From positions 806,001 through 870,000 of the forward strand of contig NZ_CP115671.1 of NCBI RefSeq assembly GCF_027886425.1: a stretch of DNA of 64,000 nucleotides, given 5' to 3'. Positions 16,409 to 24,917 of this stretch are shown piece after piece (position 1 is the stretch's first letter; each line of letters begins with the position of its first letter). The translations under genes and the position numbers were made by a program. Source of the DNA: Brevundimonas vesicularis. GTDB lineage: Bacteria; Pseudomonadota; Alphaproteobacteria; Caulobacterales; Caulobacteraceae. The notes beneath the pieces were generated by a model. It had not been told where the DNA came from. It made no database searches and saw only the letters and a list, made by a program, of their open reading frames with translations.

Positions 16409-19400
16409 TCTTCGTCCCCATCGCCGATCACAGACCATTCCCAGACGCGGGCCAGATGATCGTAGTTGCCGCCCTGGTTGCCCATGAACTGGGGCGCGGC
16501 CCAGGAGACGTAAGGCGTGTTCTCGTCGTCGAACCGTTCGACGCGGCGCTTCAGCCCGTCCAGCGCCGCCTGTGCCAGGTCGGCGGCCTCAGAGCCCGAG
16601 GCGCGGGTGACGACTTCGCCCGCCGTCTTGCGCCCGACCACGCGGACATAGGTCAGTTCGTCGGGCGTGACCGGGCCGTTGGTGTCCTTGAACCCGCCGT
16701 CGGCCAGGATGGCGGCAGTCAGGGTCAGTTGCGGGGCGAAGCCGGACTTGACCTGTTTGGCGGACGGCGCCGCACCGGTCTTGAAGTCCATGACCGCCGC
16801 GCCGTCCGACGCCAGTTCGATGCGGTCGGCAAAGGCCTTGACGGTGAAGGGGCCGGCTGGGGCGTCGAAGGTCATCGTCCCCTGCTGTTCCACCAGGATA
16901 TCGACGCCGCGCGCCCGACGCCGTCGCTCGAACTCGGTCAGCCAGCGGGCGCAGTTGCGGGCCAGCGGCGCCTCGCGGGCCATGGCCGCATCCTCGAACC
17001 CGCGTGCGCCCAGTTCGCGCAGCAGATGGTCGTGCAGGATGGCCTCGCAGTCGTCGGGCAGGTCGTTCGGCCAGTCCAGCGTCAGCCGCTCGATGGCGGC
17101 GTGGACGGCGTTGCCCCGAGCCAGCGCTTCGGCAGACGCGCCGGGCCGCTCCATCGCCTCCAGCCCCAGCACCCACAGGGCGTAGATTGCGTAAGGGTCG
17201 CGCACCCAGCGTTCGACGCGGGTGACGTACAAGCTGCGCGGACGGCGATGCACCGGCGGGCGCGGCTCGGGCCGTTTGGCGAAGCGCGGCGGTCCGGGCG
17301 GAGGCGCGTCCAGGGCGCGGGCCCAGTCGAGGACGGTGGTCGGGCGGGCGATGGCGACGGGCGTCTCGGCCGCGTCAGCGCCGCGCGTCAGCATCTCCAG
17401 CCGCCACAGCCAGCGCGAACGCACGGCGGGCTGGCCGCCGCGCCGCTCGCTGTGGATCATTATGACCTCGTCGGCGCAGGCGGCCTGGACAAAGTCCTGC
17501 GCCGTCTGGCCCAGGCGACGCTCCGGCGGGGGCAGGCCCAGGGCCTTGCGCATCGGGCGCGACAGGAAGGGATCGGTCGGGGCCGCCTGGGGCCAGACGC
17601 CTTCCTCTAAGCCCGCCAGGATCATCCGGTCGGCGCGCACCAGCCGCGCCTCGATGGCCCCCAGAATCCGCAGCGACGGATGGGTGGCCCCGCCGGTCCG
17701 CACGACGTTTTCCTTGACCAGGGACGTGACCAGTTCGGCCAGTTCCGCGCGACGGATCCGGCCCAGCGACGCCCCGCCCTCGATCAGGCCGGACAGAAGG
17801 GCGGCGGCGGCCTCGCCGTCGGGACCCGCCCAGGCGTTCTGGCCGGCCAGGGTTTCGATCAGCCGGGTCAGGGCCGAGGCGCCGACGTTCAGATCCGCGT
17901 CGGGCGCGAAGACGGCGGTCGCGGCCTCGACGGCGGCCTGAAGCTGATCGACCAGGCGGGTCGTGGCCGACAGCCGGGCCTGTTTCCATTCGGGCGGCGC
18001 CTTGCCGCGCCGGTCGGGCTGGACCGCCTCCAGCAGGCGGCGGTGGATGGAGGCGAAGTCGCGCGGGCGGGGGCCGCGCAGGGCGTGTTCTTCCAGCGCG
18101 ACGACGGCGGCGGCCTGAGGAGCGTCGCTCAGATCAAACCGGGCCAGGGGATGTTTGACGACGGCGAGCAGCAGATGGGGCTGGACCGGATCGGCGATCC
18201 AGCGGGCGCACAGATCGACCAGGGCGCCGGCGGGCAGGCGCGACAGGGGCGCGCCTGCCGAGGAATCCGCGGTGACGCCCCAGCGTTCCAGCCGAGCGGC
18301 GACGCGGCGGCCCAGGGCCTGATCCGGCGTGACCAGGGCGCACGTCTTGCCCGGCGTTTCCAACGTCTCGCGCATCATCAGGGCGATGGCGGCGGCGGCC
18401 TCTTCCTCGGCGCGGACGGACAGATGGGAAAGGCCCTGCAAGCCCTCGGCGATCGGATCACGCGCCTCCTTGCGGGCAACGGCCGCCGAGCGGATGTCGC
18501 GGATGGCGCGGCGCCAGTCGTCGGTCGCCTCGGCGGGACGCAGGGCCTCGTTGACCAGCCGCTGGCGCGCCAGTCCGCGCGCCTCGCGGGCCGGAGGAAC
18601 GGCGGGACGGAACCAGGGGCGGACGCTCTCGCGCGCGATCTCGCAGCGGTCCAGCAGCCGCTTCATCGCACTTTGCGGATGCTGTTCGTCCAGCTGGTTC
18701 CAGACGCCGGCGTCCAGATCCAGGTCGAGGCCAGGCAGGACGACGCAGCCCAGCGGCGCCCGCGCCACGGCCTTCAACACGTCTCCGGCGGCGGGGACGG
18801 TGCCGGTCGAACCGGCGGCGATGACGGGCTGGCGCGGCGGCTCGCGGTCCCACAGCTCGGCGAGGCGGCGCAGCAGGGTCGCGCGACGCCAGGCCGGATC
18901 GACCAAACCCAGTTCGGCCAGACGCTTGGGCCAGGCCTCGACCGCCAGACCCAGAAACTCGGCCGACCGTTCCCAGTGTTCGGCCATTTCGCCGTCGACC
19001 AGTGTGGCGATCCGCTCGGGGTTCTGAATCTCTTCCAGTTGGCAGGAATCGAGGAAGCCGCCCAGCGCGTCGGCGAGGTCCAATGCACGCATCGGGCTCA
19101 GGGATGCATCGAACTGTTCGACGATCATCCGCGCCATCTCGAACCGGCGCGTCAGGGCGGGGATGGCGGGCGGCAGGTCCAGACCCAGGGCGCCGGGCGT
19201 AAACGGCGGCTCGTCCTCCTCAAGATCGCCCAGCGGCCGGACCTGAGGCAGCAGGATGGGGCGACCCTGCGACAGCTTGGACAGGGCGCCGGTGAAGGCA
19301 CGCGCGGCCCGGCGGTTGGGCAGCAGGATGGTGGCGTCCGACAGGGTCTCGGGCGGCAGATCGCCCAGCCAGGCCAGGACGCCGGCGGCCAGGTCCTCAA

Positions 19401-19443
19401 GGAAGGGCCGGTGCGCGGGGATGGCGTACCAGCGAGGGCGCAT
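16405..19443 (-). CDS. addB: Double-strand break repair protein AddB
   Basis: A 1012-residue partner of AddA. Its N-terminal helicase-like half has lost the ATPase motifs but keeps the AddB-type segment ATILLPNRRAARAF; the C-terminal half is a RecB-family nuclease with AAVMDFKTGAAPS. PRSLYVTRVERWVRDPYAIYAL marks the alphaproteobacterial AddB type. The frame is open to 19518, but the ATG ending at 19443 (MRPRWYAIPAHRPFLEDL) gives the family N-terminus and lies seven bases after a CAAGYA/GRT hairpin element. It is followed by addA with a four-base overlap. Confidence 0.94.
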   Translation of the reverse strand: MRPRWYAIPAHRPFLEDLAAGVLAWLGDLPPETLSDATILLPNRRAARAFTGALSKLSQGRPILLPQVRPLGDLEEDEPPFTPGALGLDLPPAIPALTRRFEMARMIVEQFDASLSPMRALDLADALGGFLDSCQLEEIQNPERIATLVDGEMAEHWERSAEFLGLAVEAWPKRLAELGLVDPAWRRATLLRRLAELWDREPPRQPVIAAGSTGTVPAAGDVLKAVARAPLGCVVLPGLDLDLDAGVWNQLDEQHPQSAMKRLLDRCEIARESVRPWFRPAVPPAREARGLARQRLVNEALRPAEATDDWRRAIRDIRSAAVARKEARDPIAEGLQGLSHLSVRAEEEAAAAIALMMRETLETPGKTCALVTPDQALGRRVAARLERWGVTADSSAGAPLSRLPAGALVDLCARWIADPVQPHLLLAVVKHPLARFDLSDAPQAAAVVALEEHALRGPRPRDFASIHRRLLEAVQPDRRGKAPPEWKQARLSATTRLVDQLQAAVEAATAVFAPDADLNVGASALTRLIETLAGQNAWAGPDGEAAAALLSGLIEGGASLGRIRRAELAELVTSLVKENVVRTGGATHPSLRILGAIEARLVRADRMILAGLEEGVWPQAAPTDPFLSRPMRKALGLPPPERRLGQTAQDFVQAACADEVIMIHSERRGGQPAVRSRWLWRLEMLTRGADAAETPVAIARPTTVLDWARALDAPPPGPPRFAKRPEPRPPVHRRPRSLYVTRVERWVRDPYAIYALWVLGLEAMERPGASAEALARGNAVHAAIERLTLDWPNDLPDDCEAILHDHLLRELGARGFEDAAMAREAPLARNCARWLTEFERRRRARGVDILVEQQGTMTFDAPAGPFTVKAFADRIELASDGAAVMDFKTGAAPSAKQVKSGFAPQLTLTAAILADGGFKDTNGPVTPDELTYVRVVGRKTAGEVVTRASGSEAADLAQAALDGLKRRVERFDDENTPYVSWAAPQFMGNQGGNYDHLARVWEWSVIGDGDEE

Positions 19444-19450
19444 TTCCGTT

Positions 19451-19490
19451 TCCCTATCACCGACCGCGCGGCGGTCGGCTGCTTGAGGGA
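19451..19490 (-). promoter_or_regulatory. CAAGYA/GRT hairpin element, copy upstream of addB
   Basis: Forty-base element on the minus strand, seven bases before the addB ATG. The outer stem is TCCCT/AGGGA, quite different from the other copies yet still paired. The internal loop is CAAGCA and GAT. The inner stem is nine pairs, GCCGACCGC/GCGGTCGGT (one G-T), with a CGC triloop. It gives some of the best covariation evidence in the family. Confidence 0.7.
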
Positions 19491-19514
19491 CGTCCAAAAA
19501 TGGATCGAAGACGC

Positions 19515-20258
19515 TCACGCCTCTCCCGCCAGTTTGGCCTCGGCTTCATCCCGCGCCTGCGGGTCGCCGACGTGCATCCAATCGCCGTCCAGGACGCAGC
19601 CGAACAGACGTCCTTCAGCGGCGGAGTTGCGCCAAAGGGGGCTGAGGGAGAAGGGGCCGTCGGGGCCGTGATCGGCATAGCCGGGGCGGGTGATGTGCAC
19701 GCCCATATAGGCGAACGGAGCGGACGGGGCGTCGCCCCGGAAGGTCAGCTTTCCGTCGTCGGCCATGAAGAAATCGCCGTCGCTCTCAAAGCCGATGGAG
19801 CCTTCGCGGCGGGCCAGCAGCAGGGCGGCGTCCATCGTCTCTGGGTTCCACAGACGGACCAGATCGGCCAACGCACCGCCTCGGTCGATCCAGACGCTGT
19901 CGATATTGGCGACGAAGACGGGCTCCTCGCCCAGCAGGGCGTGAGCCTTCTTCAGCCCGCCGCCGGTCTCCAGCAGTTCGGCGCGTTCGTCGGAAATCAC
20001 GATCTCGGGGCCGCGATTTTTAGGATTTTGGCCGCGCGCCGCCAGATGCGCTTCCAGCCGGTCGGCGAACCAGTGGACATTGACCACGGCGGTTTCGACC
20101 CCGGCGTCCGCCAGTCGGTCCAGCACATGGTCGATCAGGGCGCGGCCCTGCACCTCGACCAAGGCCTTGGGTCGGTCGTCGGTCAGCGGGCGCATGCGCG
20201 TGCCCAGGCCGGCGGCGAGCACCATTGCGGTCTTGGGGGCCGTCTTTGGAGCGGTCAT
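19515..20258 (-). CDS. murU: N-acetylmuramate alpha-1-phosphate uridylyltransferase MurU
   Basis: A 247-residue nucleotidyltransferase of the sugar-phosphate type. With AmgK it makes UDP-MurNAc from recycled MurNAc, bypassing de novo synthesis (the fosfomycin-sensitive MurA step). The signature MVLAAGLGTRMRPLTDDRP is at the N-terminus, followed by KALVEVQGRALIDHVLDRL and the metal-binding region FVANIDSVWID. The upstream extension of the open frame is out of context with amgK coding sequence; the ATG ending at 20258 overlaps the amgK stop (ATGA). The pairing with amgK supports MurU over other nucleotidyltransferases. Confidence 0.92.
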   Translation of the reverse strand: MTAPKTAPKTAMVLAAGLGTRMRPLTDDRPKALVEVQGRALIDHVLDRLADAGVETAVVNVHWFADRLEAHLAARGQNPKNRGPEIVISDERAELLETGGGLKKAHALLGEEPVFVANIDSVWIDRGGALADLVRLWNPETMDAALLLARREGSIGFESDGDFFMADDGKLTFRGDAPSAPFAYMGVHITRPGYADHGPDGPFSLSPLWRNSAAEGRLFGCVLDGDWMHVGDPQARDEAEAKLAGEA

Positions 20259-21346
20259 GCGCGCACCTCGGCAGGAACGTGACGGTCGAACCAGCGGGCG
20301 ACGGGCGCCAGGGCCGGCTGGTCCAGATTGGCGTTCAGGTGTCGCCACATGCGCGGCAGGAAATGGCGGTATCGCGGCTTGCCGTCGCGCGCGATCAGCC
20401 GGGCGAAGATGCCGATGATCCGCGCCTCGTTCAGGGCGGCGAGGCCGGCGTAGTCGGCCATGAAGGCGGCGCGGTCGACCTGGGGCCGCAGGGCGAAATA
20501 GCGGTCCAGCGCCTCGGCCTCCAGCGCCGGCGACACGTCTCGGCGGGCGTCCTGAAGCAGGGAGTGCAGGTCCCACGACGGGTGGGCGCGCACCGCGTCC
20601 TGAAAGTCGATCATGCCGACGCGGGCTGGGCCGTCGCGCTGGGGCAACCAGATCAGGTTCTCCGCATGATAATCGCGGTGGGCCATGACCGAGGCCCCGG
20701 CCGCGCCCGAGGCGACGATGGGCGCCCAGGCCGCGCGCCAGTCGGCGATGGCGGCGGCGTCGAAGCGGACCCGATCGTCGAGCTTCGGCAACCATTCGAC
20801 GAACAGATCGGCCCCGCCCTGCAGCGCCGTCTCGTCATAGGTCAGCAGCGGCCAGTCGCCGCCGGGGCCGTGCAGGGTTTCGGGCGGAGCGCCGGCCTCG
20901 TGCAGAACGGCCAGGGCCTCGATGGCGGTCAGATAAAGCGGCGTCTCGTCGGCGCCGTCTTCGATCACGCGGGCGAACAGGTCGTCGCCGAAATCCTCCA
21001 GCACGGCCAAGCCGTCGGCGGCGTCCAGCGACGGGATTTCGGGGGCGGACAGGCCCAAAGACTTCAGATGGGCGGCGACGGCGGCGAAGGCCTCGATCCG
21101 GCCGGCGGACAGGCGGGCGACGGCGTTCCAGCCGGCGGCGCGACGCTGCTCGGGCGTCCAGTGCGGATCGCACGGCTGGCTTTCGGCGGCGGGCGCCTGA
21201 TCCATCAGCATCAATGTAGGGCCGGTCGTCGGCGTCAGCCGCTCATACCGCCGCGTCGAGGCGTCACCGGGCAGGGGGGCGCGCACGGCGTCGGCCAGGC
21301 CGGCGGCCTTCAGGAAGTCGAGACGGAGGGTTTCGCGGTCAGACAT
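20255..21346 (-). CDS. amgK: Anomeric MurNAc/GlcNAc kinase AmgK
   Basis: A 363-residue aminoglycoside-phosphotransferase-fold kinase that phosphorylates recycled MurNAc (and GlcNAc) at C1. The catalytic loop is VMAHRDYHAENLIWL, followed by the metal-binding VGMIDFQDAVRAHPSWDL. The N-terminal block LPGDASTRRYERL is characteristic of this COG3178 branch. The gene overlaps tsaE by eight bases and murU by four, the usual order in alphaproteobacteria and pseudomonads. Confidence 0.93.
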   Translation of the reverse strand: MSDRETLRLDFLKAAGLADAVRAPLPGDASTRRYERLTPTTGPTLMLMDQAPAAESQPCDPHWTPEQRRAAGWNAVARLSAGRIEAFAAVAAHLKSLGLSAPEIPSLDAADGLAVLEDFGDDLFARVIEDGADETPLYLTAIEALAVLHEAGAPPETLHGPGGDWPLLTYDETALQGGADLFVEWLPKLDDRVRFDAAAIADWRAAWAPIVASGAAGASVMAHRDYHAENLIWLPQRDGPARVGMIDFQDAVRAHPSWDLHSLLQDARRDVSPALEAEALDRYFALRPQVDRAAFMADYAGLAALNEARIIGIFARLIARDGKPRYRHFLPRMWRHLNANLDQPALAPVARWFDRHVPAEVRA

Positions 21347-21797
21347 GCAGTTCCTTCAGCCCCGTTTCCCATCGGCCTACGCCGGAAACGGTCGCAAGGC
21401 GGCCGTCACCCTGTTCGGAGATTTCGATGATCAGCTGATCCGGCCCCAAAAACCGGCCGGGATCGTCGCCCAGACGCTCGGGCCATTCGATCACGGCGCA
21501 CCCCTCGTCCAGCGCCTCGTCCAGGCCGATCTCGAACGCTTCTTCCGACCGGGTCAGGCGATAGAGATCGAAATGGGCGACCGGCGGGTCGCTTTCGTAG
21601 AACTGGACTAGGGTGAAAGTCGGGCTTGGCACGTCCTCGTCCGGCGTGGTCAAGGCGCGGATCAGGCCGCGAGCTAAGGTCGACTTGCCCATGCCCAGCG
21701 GACCGTAGAGCAGCAGACTGTCGCCCGCCGCCAGCAGGGGGGCGATGGCCTGGCCCAGGGCGGTGGTGGCCTCGGCGTCGGGCAGCGCGATCTTCAT
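21339..21797 (-). CDS. tsaE: tRNA t6A biosynthesis ATPase TsaE
   Basis: A 152-residue P-loop protein that drives the TsaB-TsaD complex making threonylcarbamoyladenosine at position 37 of ANN-decoding tRNAs. The Walker A motif is LYGPLGMGKSTLARGLI, and the family block VPSPTFTLVQFYE follows. FDLYRLTRSEEAFEIGLDE and VIEWPERLG are the other TsaE signatures. The start is at 21797, overlapping the stop of the upstream acyltransferase by four bases. Confidence 0.95.
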   Translation of the reverse strand: MKIALPDAEATTALGQAIAPLLAAGDSLLLYGPLGMGKSTLARGLIRALTTPDEDVPSPTFTLVQFYESDPPVAHFDLYRLTRSEEAFEIGLDEALDEGCAVIEWPERLGDDPGRFLGPDQLIIEISEQGDGRLATVSGVGRWETGLKELHV

Positions 21798-22648
21798 GGA
21801 AACACCGCGTCGTGGTCGGCGGCCAAAGTCCGCTCGGTGAAGGTCTTCAACGCCTCGGTGGCCTTGCCAGCGTCCACGTCCAGCCGTTCGGCGGGAATGG
21901 GCAGGCCGACATCGACGCCGAACGGCTTACCTTCCTTGTTCAGCAACTCATGAAACAGCGTCACGTCGCGCAGCTCCTGCGAGACCTTGTCGAACAGGTG
22001 AAACAGCCGGCTATAGGGGCCGGTGACGTGCACGGGGATCACCGGCGCGTCATACTTGCGCGCCATCGAGGCGGCGGTCGGCGCCCATTCGGGATCGGTC
22101 AGTACGCCGTTCTTCTCGCGCGCCAGACGACCGGCGGGGAACATGACGACGCAGCGTTCCGCCTCGAACGCCTCCCTGGCGGCGTTCAGTGTGGCGCGGG
22201 TCTTTTCGCGGGTGCGTTTGTCGTGGACCCATTCGACGGGGATGATGGTCTCGTCCAATCGCGGCGAGACACGGATGGCGTCGGCGTTGGCGAAGAAGAT
22301 CATGTCGCTGCGCCGCCGTTTGAGCGCGTCGAATACGGCGACCCCGTCGGCGATGCCGGTGGGGTGGTTGCAGACGACGACGCAGCGGCCGGTCGCGGGC
22401 AGGCGCTCCAGATTCGTCGTGGTCACCTTCAGCCTCAGCAGGTCCGAGACAAAATCGAAGGTCTCGGTCCCCGACAGGTCGCGGATGGCGTCGGCCATTC
22501 GCACCGCCGCCCCATAGCCTAGCACGCCGTAAAGCGCCGGCCGCACGACCGGCCACAGCGGCGAACTGGTCAGGCGCGGCGCGCGTTCGGCGATCAGCAC
22601 ATCGACGATGTGGGGCTGACGGCGGGCGGGAAGGGTGGCGGCGGTCAT
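21794..22648 (-). CDS. Lysophospholipid acyltransferase family protein
   Basis: A 284-residue protein with the acyltransferase catalytic block VVCNHPTGIADGVAVFDAL (histidine and aspartate separated by five residues) and the substrate-binding block VVMFPAGRLAREKNG. This spacing is seen in the hemolysin-like/ornithine-lipid branch of the LPLAT family (COG3176), rather than in PlsC itself. The likely role is transfer of an acyl chain to a lysolipid at the inner membrane; the substrate is unknown. It is the first gene of the tsaE-amgK-murU strand and diverges from an S9 peptidase across about 115 bp that must hold both promoters. Confidence 0.82.
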   Translation of the reverse strand: MTAATLPARRQPHIVDVLIAERAPRLTSSPLWPVVRPALYGVLGYGAAVRMADAIRDLSGTETFDFVSDLLRLKVTTTNLERLPATGRCVVVCNHPTGIADGVAVFDALKRRRSDMIFFANADAIRVSPRLDETIIPVEWVHDKRTREKTRATLNAAREAFEAERCVVMFPAGRLAREKNGVLTDPEWAPTAASMARKYDAPVIPVHVTGPYSRLFHLFDKVSQELRDVTLFHELLNKEGKPFGVDVGLPIPAERLDVDAGKATEALKTFTERTLAADHDAVFP

Positions 22649-22763
22649 GAAAGATCGCTTGTCGCCGGTTCGGTCGGAGGGGGCAAGATGCGCGGCGTCG
22701 TGGACGCTTGGCGATCGGACGGGCGGCCCCTATCACTGTCGAAAAGCTGTGGGGAATGAAAAC

Positions 22764-24848
22764 ATGACGCGTTCACGCTGGATGGCGGCGGTCGCCCTTG
22801 GAAGCCTGATCCTGGCCGCCGCGCCCAGTCTGGCGCAGCAGGCCTCGTCCGCGCCGGCCGCCGCCCCCGCCGCCCCAGCGCCCGCATCGCGCGGCCTGTC
22901 GCTGAAGGATCTGGCGATGATGGAGCGGGTCAGCGAGCCGCGCGTCTCGCCGGACGGCCGCCAGATTGTCTACGCCGTGCGCACCACCGACTGGGACGGC
23001 AACAAGGGCACCAACGGCCTGTGGCTGGCGGACGTGTCGGGCGGCGAGCCGCGCAAGTTGGCGATCTCGGAAGGCGGCGCCTCGGGCGCGCGCTGGGCGC
23101 CAGATGGAGGGGGGATCTATTTCCTGTCGTCGCGGGGCGGATCGAACCAGGTCTGGCGCACGGATGCGGCCGGGATGGCGGCGGCCCAGGTGACGACCCT
23201 GCCTTTCGACGTGTCGGGCTTCCGCATCGCGCCGGACGGCAAGTCGCTGGTCCTGGCCGTCTCGATCTTCGTCGATTGCGACACCCTGGCCTGCACCAAG
23301 ACCCGGCTGGACGCCCGAGGCAAGTCGACGCTTCAGACCTATGACCGTCTGCCGATGCGCGACTTCGACCACTGGGTCGATACACGCCGCACCCATCTGT
23401 TCGTCCAGCCGCTGAACGGGTCTGGTTTGAGTGGCGGCGAACCACGCGATCTGATGGCGGGCCTCGATGCCGATGTCTCGACCGGTGATTCCAGTTTCGA
23501 CATTTCGCCGGACGGCCGGACCCTTGTTTACGGCACGCAGACGCAAGGCGCGGGCGAAGCCTTCACCAGCAACAGCGACGTCTTCCGCGTGGCGCTCGGC
23601 GGCGGCGCGCCGGTCAATCTGACCGAGACGAACAAGGGATCGGACGGCAATCCGGTCTTCTCTCCGAACGGTCGCCAGCTGGCCTGGCTGTCGGCGCCGC
23701 GCGAGAATGTCGGCGGGGATCAGGCGGCGGTCTGGGTGGCTGAGGCCGACGGCTCCGGCGCCAGGAAACTGACCGACTGGGATCGCGGCGCGGGCGGCCT
23801 GCAATGGCGCACCGATGGCCGGTCGCTGCTGGTCTCGGCGGCGGACGAGGGCCAGAACCGGCTGTTCTCGGTCGACGCCCGCACCGGCCGGATCACGCCC
23901 CTGACCGGAAACGGCACGGTCGGCGCCTATGAGGAGAAGGCCGGGGTCTTGGCCTATGCCCACGAAAGCTTCGTCGCCCCGACCCAGATCTTTGTTCAGA
24001 CGCGGGGCGAACCCCGCCAGATCAGCCGCCAGAACGCCGAGGTGCTGGCGCAGATGGACCTGCCCAAGGGCGAGGCCTTCACCTTCGCCGGCTGGAACAA
24101 CGAGCCGGTGCAGGGCTGGGTGTTCAAACCGGCGGGCGCGGTCGAGGGCCGGCGCTATCCGGCGGTCTATCTGATCCACGGCGGGCCGAAATCGCCCTGG
24201 ACCGAAAACTGGTCCTACCGCTGGAATCCGCAGGTCTATACGGCGGCGGGCTATGCGGTGGTGATGATCAACTTCCACGGCTCGCCCGGCTATGGCCAGG
24301 CCTTCACCGACGCGATCAACGATCACTGGGGCGACCGGCCGCTGGAGGACCTGGAGAAGGGCTGGGCGGCGGCGCTGTCCAGCAATCCGTGGATCGACGG
24401 CGACCGGGCCTGTGCGCTGGGCGCGTCCTACGGCGGCTATATGGTCAATATGATCGCCGGAAAGTGGAATGGGCCGTGGCGCTGCCTGGTCAACCACGCC
24501 GGCGTGTTCGACGTGCCGCAGCTGATGAACGCCATGGATATCGGCAACTTCATCTGGGAGTTCGGCGGTCCGAGCTGGGAGCGCAAGGCCGTCTATGACG
24601 CCTTCAACCCTGAGACCTACGCCGGCGACTGGAACAAGCCGATGCTGGTGCTGCATGGCTCCAAGGACTTCCGCGTGCCGATGGAGCAGGGGCTGGCGAC
24701 CTTCTCGGCGCTTCAGCGTCAGGGCGTGCCCAGCCGGTTCGTCCATGTGCCGGACGAGAACCACTGGGTGCTGAAACCCCGCACCTGGGTCGACTGGCAG
24801 CAGGAAATCCTGGATTGGGTGGGCCGCTATACGGCGCCGGCGGGCTGA
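22764..24848 (+). CDS. Secreted S9 family prolyl-oligopeptidase-type peptidase (first of tandem pair)
   Basis: A 694-residue serine peptidase. A signal peptide (MTRSRWMAAVALGSLILAAA, cleavage near SLAQQ) and an Ala/Pro linker precede a WD40-like beta-propeller (about residues 50-430) with repeated SPDGR-type blades. The alpha/beta-hydrolase domain follows. The putative triad is Ser555 in LGASYGGYMVN, Asp635 in HGSKDFRVP and His667 in DENHWVLKP. The layout matches dipeptidyl-peptidase/acylaminoacyl-peptidase enzymes of the periplasm. The start at 22764 was chosen because the frame upstream is antisense to the acyltransferase leader and has no signal peptide. A close paralogue follows. Confidence 0.92.
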   Translation: MTRSRWMAAVALGSLILAAAPSLAQQASSAPAAAPAAPAPASRGLSLKDLAMMERVSEPRVSPDGRQIVYAVRTTDWDGNKGTNGLWLADVSGGEPRKLAISEGGASGARWAPDGGGIYFLSSRGGSNQVWRTDAAGMAAAQVTTLPFDVSGFRIAPDGKSLVLAVSIFVDCDTLACTKTRLDARGKSTLQTYDRLPMRDFDHWVDTRRTHLFVQPLNGSGLSGGEPRDLMAGLDADVSTGDSSFDISPDGRTLVYGTQTQGAGEAFTSNSDVFRVALGGGAPVNLTETNKGSDGNPVFSPNGRQLAWLSAPRENVGGDQAAVWVAEADGSGARKLTDWDRGAGGLQWRTDGRSLLVSAADEGQNRLFSVDARTGRITPLTGNGTVGAYEEKAGVLAYAHESFVAPTQIFVQTRGEPRQISRQNAEVLAQMDLPKGEAFTFAGWNNEPVQGWVFKPAGAVEGRRYPAVYLIHGGPKSPWTENWSYRWNPQVYTAAGYAVVMINFHGSPGYGQAFTDAINDHWGDRPLEDLEKGWAAALSSNPWIDGDRACALGASYGGYMVNMIAGKWNGPWRCLVNHAGVFDVPQLMNAMDIGNFIWEFGGPSWERKAVYDAFNPETYAGDWNKPMLVLHGSKDFRVPMEQGLATFSALQRQGVPSRFVHVPDENHWVLKPRTWVDWQQEILDWVGRYTAPAG

Positions 24849-24917
24849 GCGACCCATTGACGCGCCTTGGCAGGGTGCTACGCCTCGCGGCCAGAAAGCT
24901 TCGCGAGGAAGATCTTG

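Noticed and set aside
16456..19671. Two long plus-strand frames antisense to addB
   Set aside because: No recognisable domains, and addB has complete family features in the same interval.
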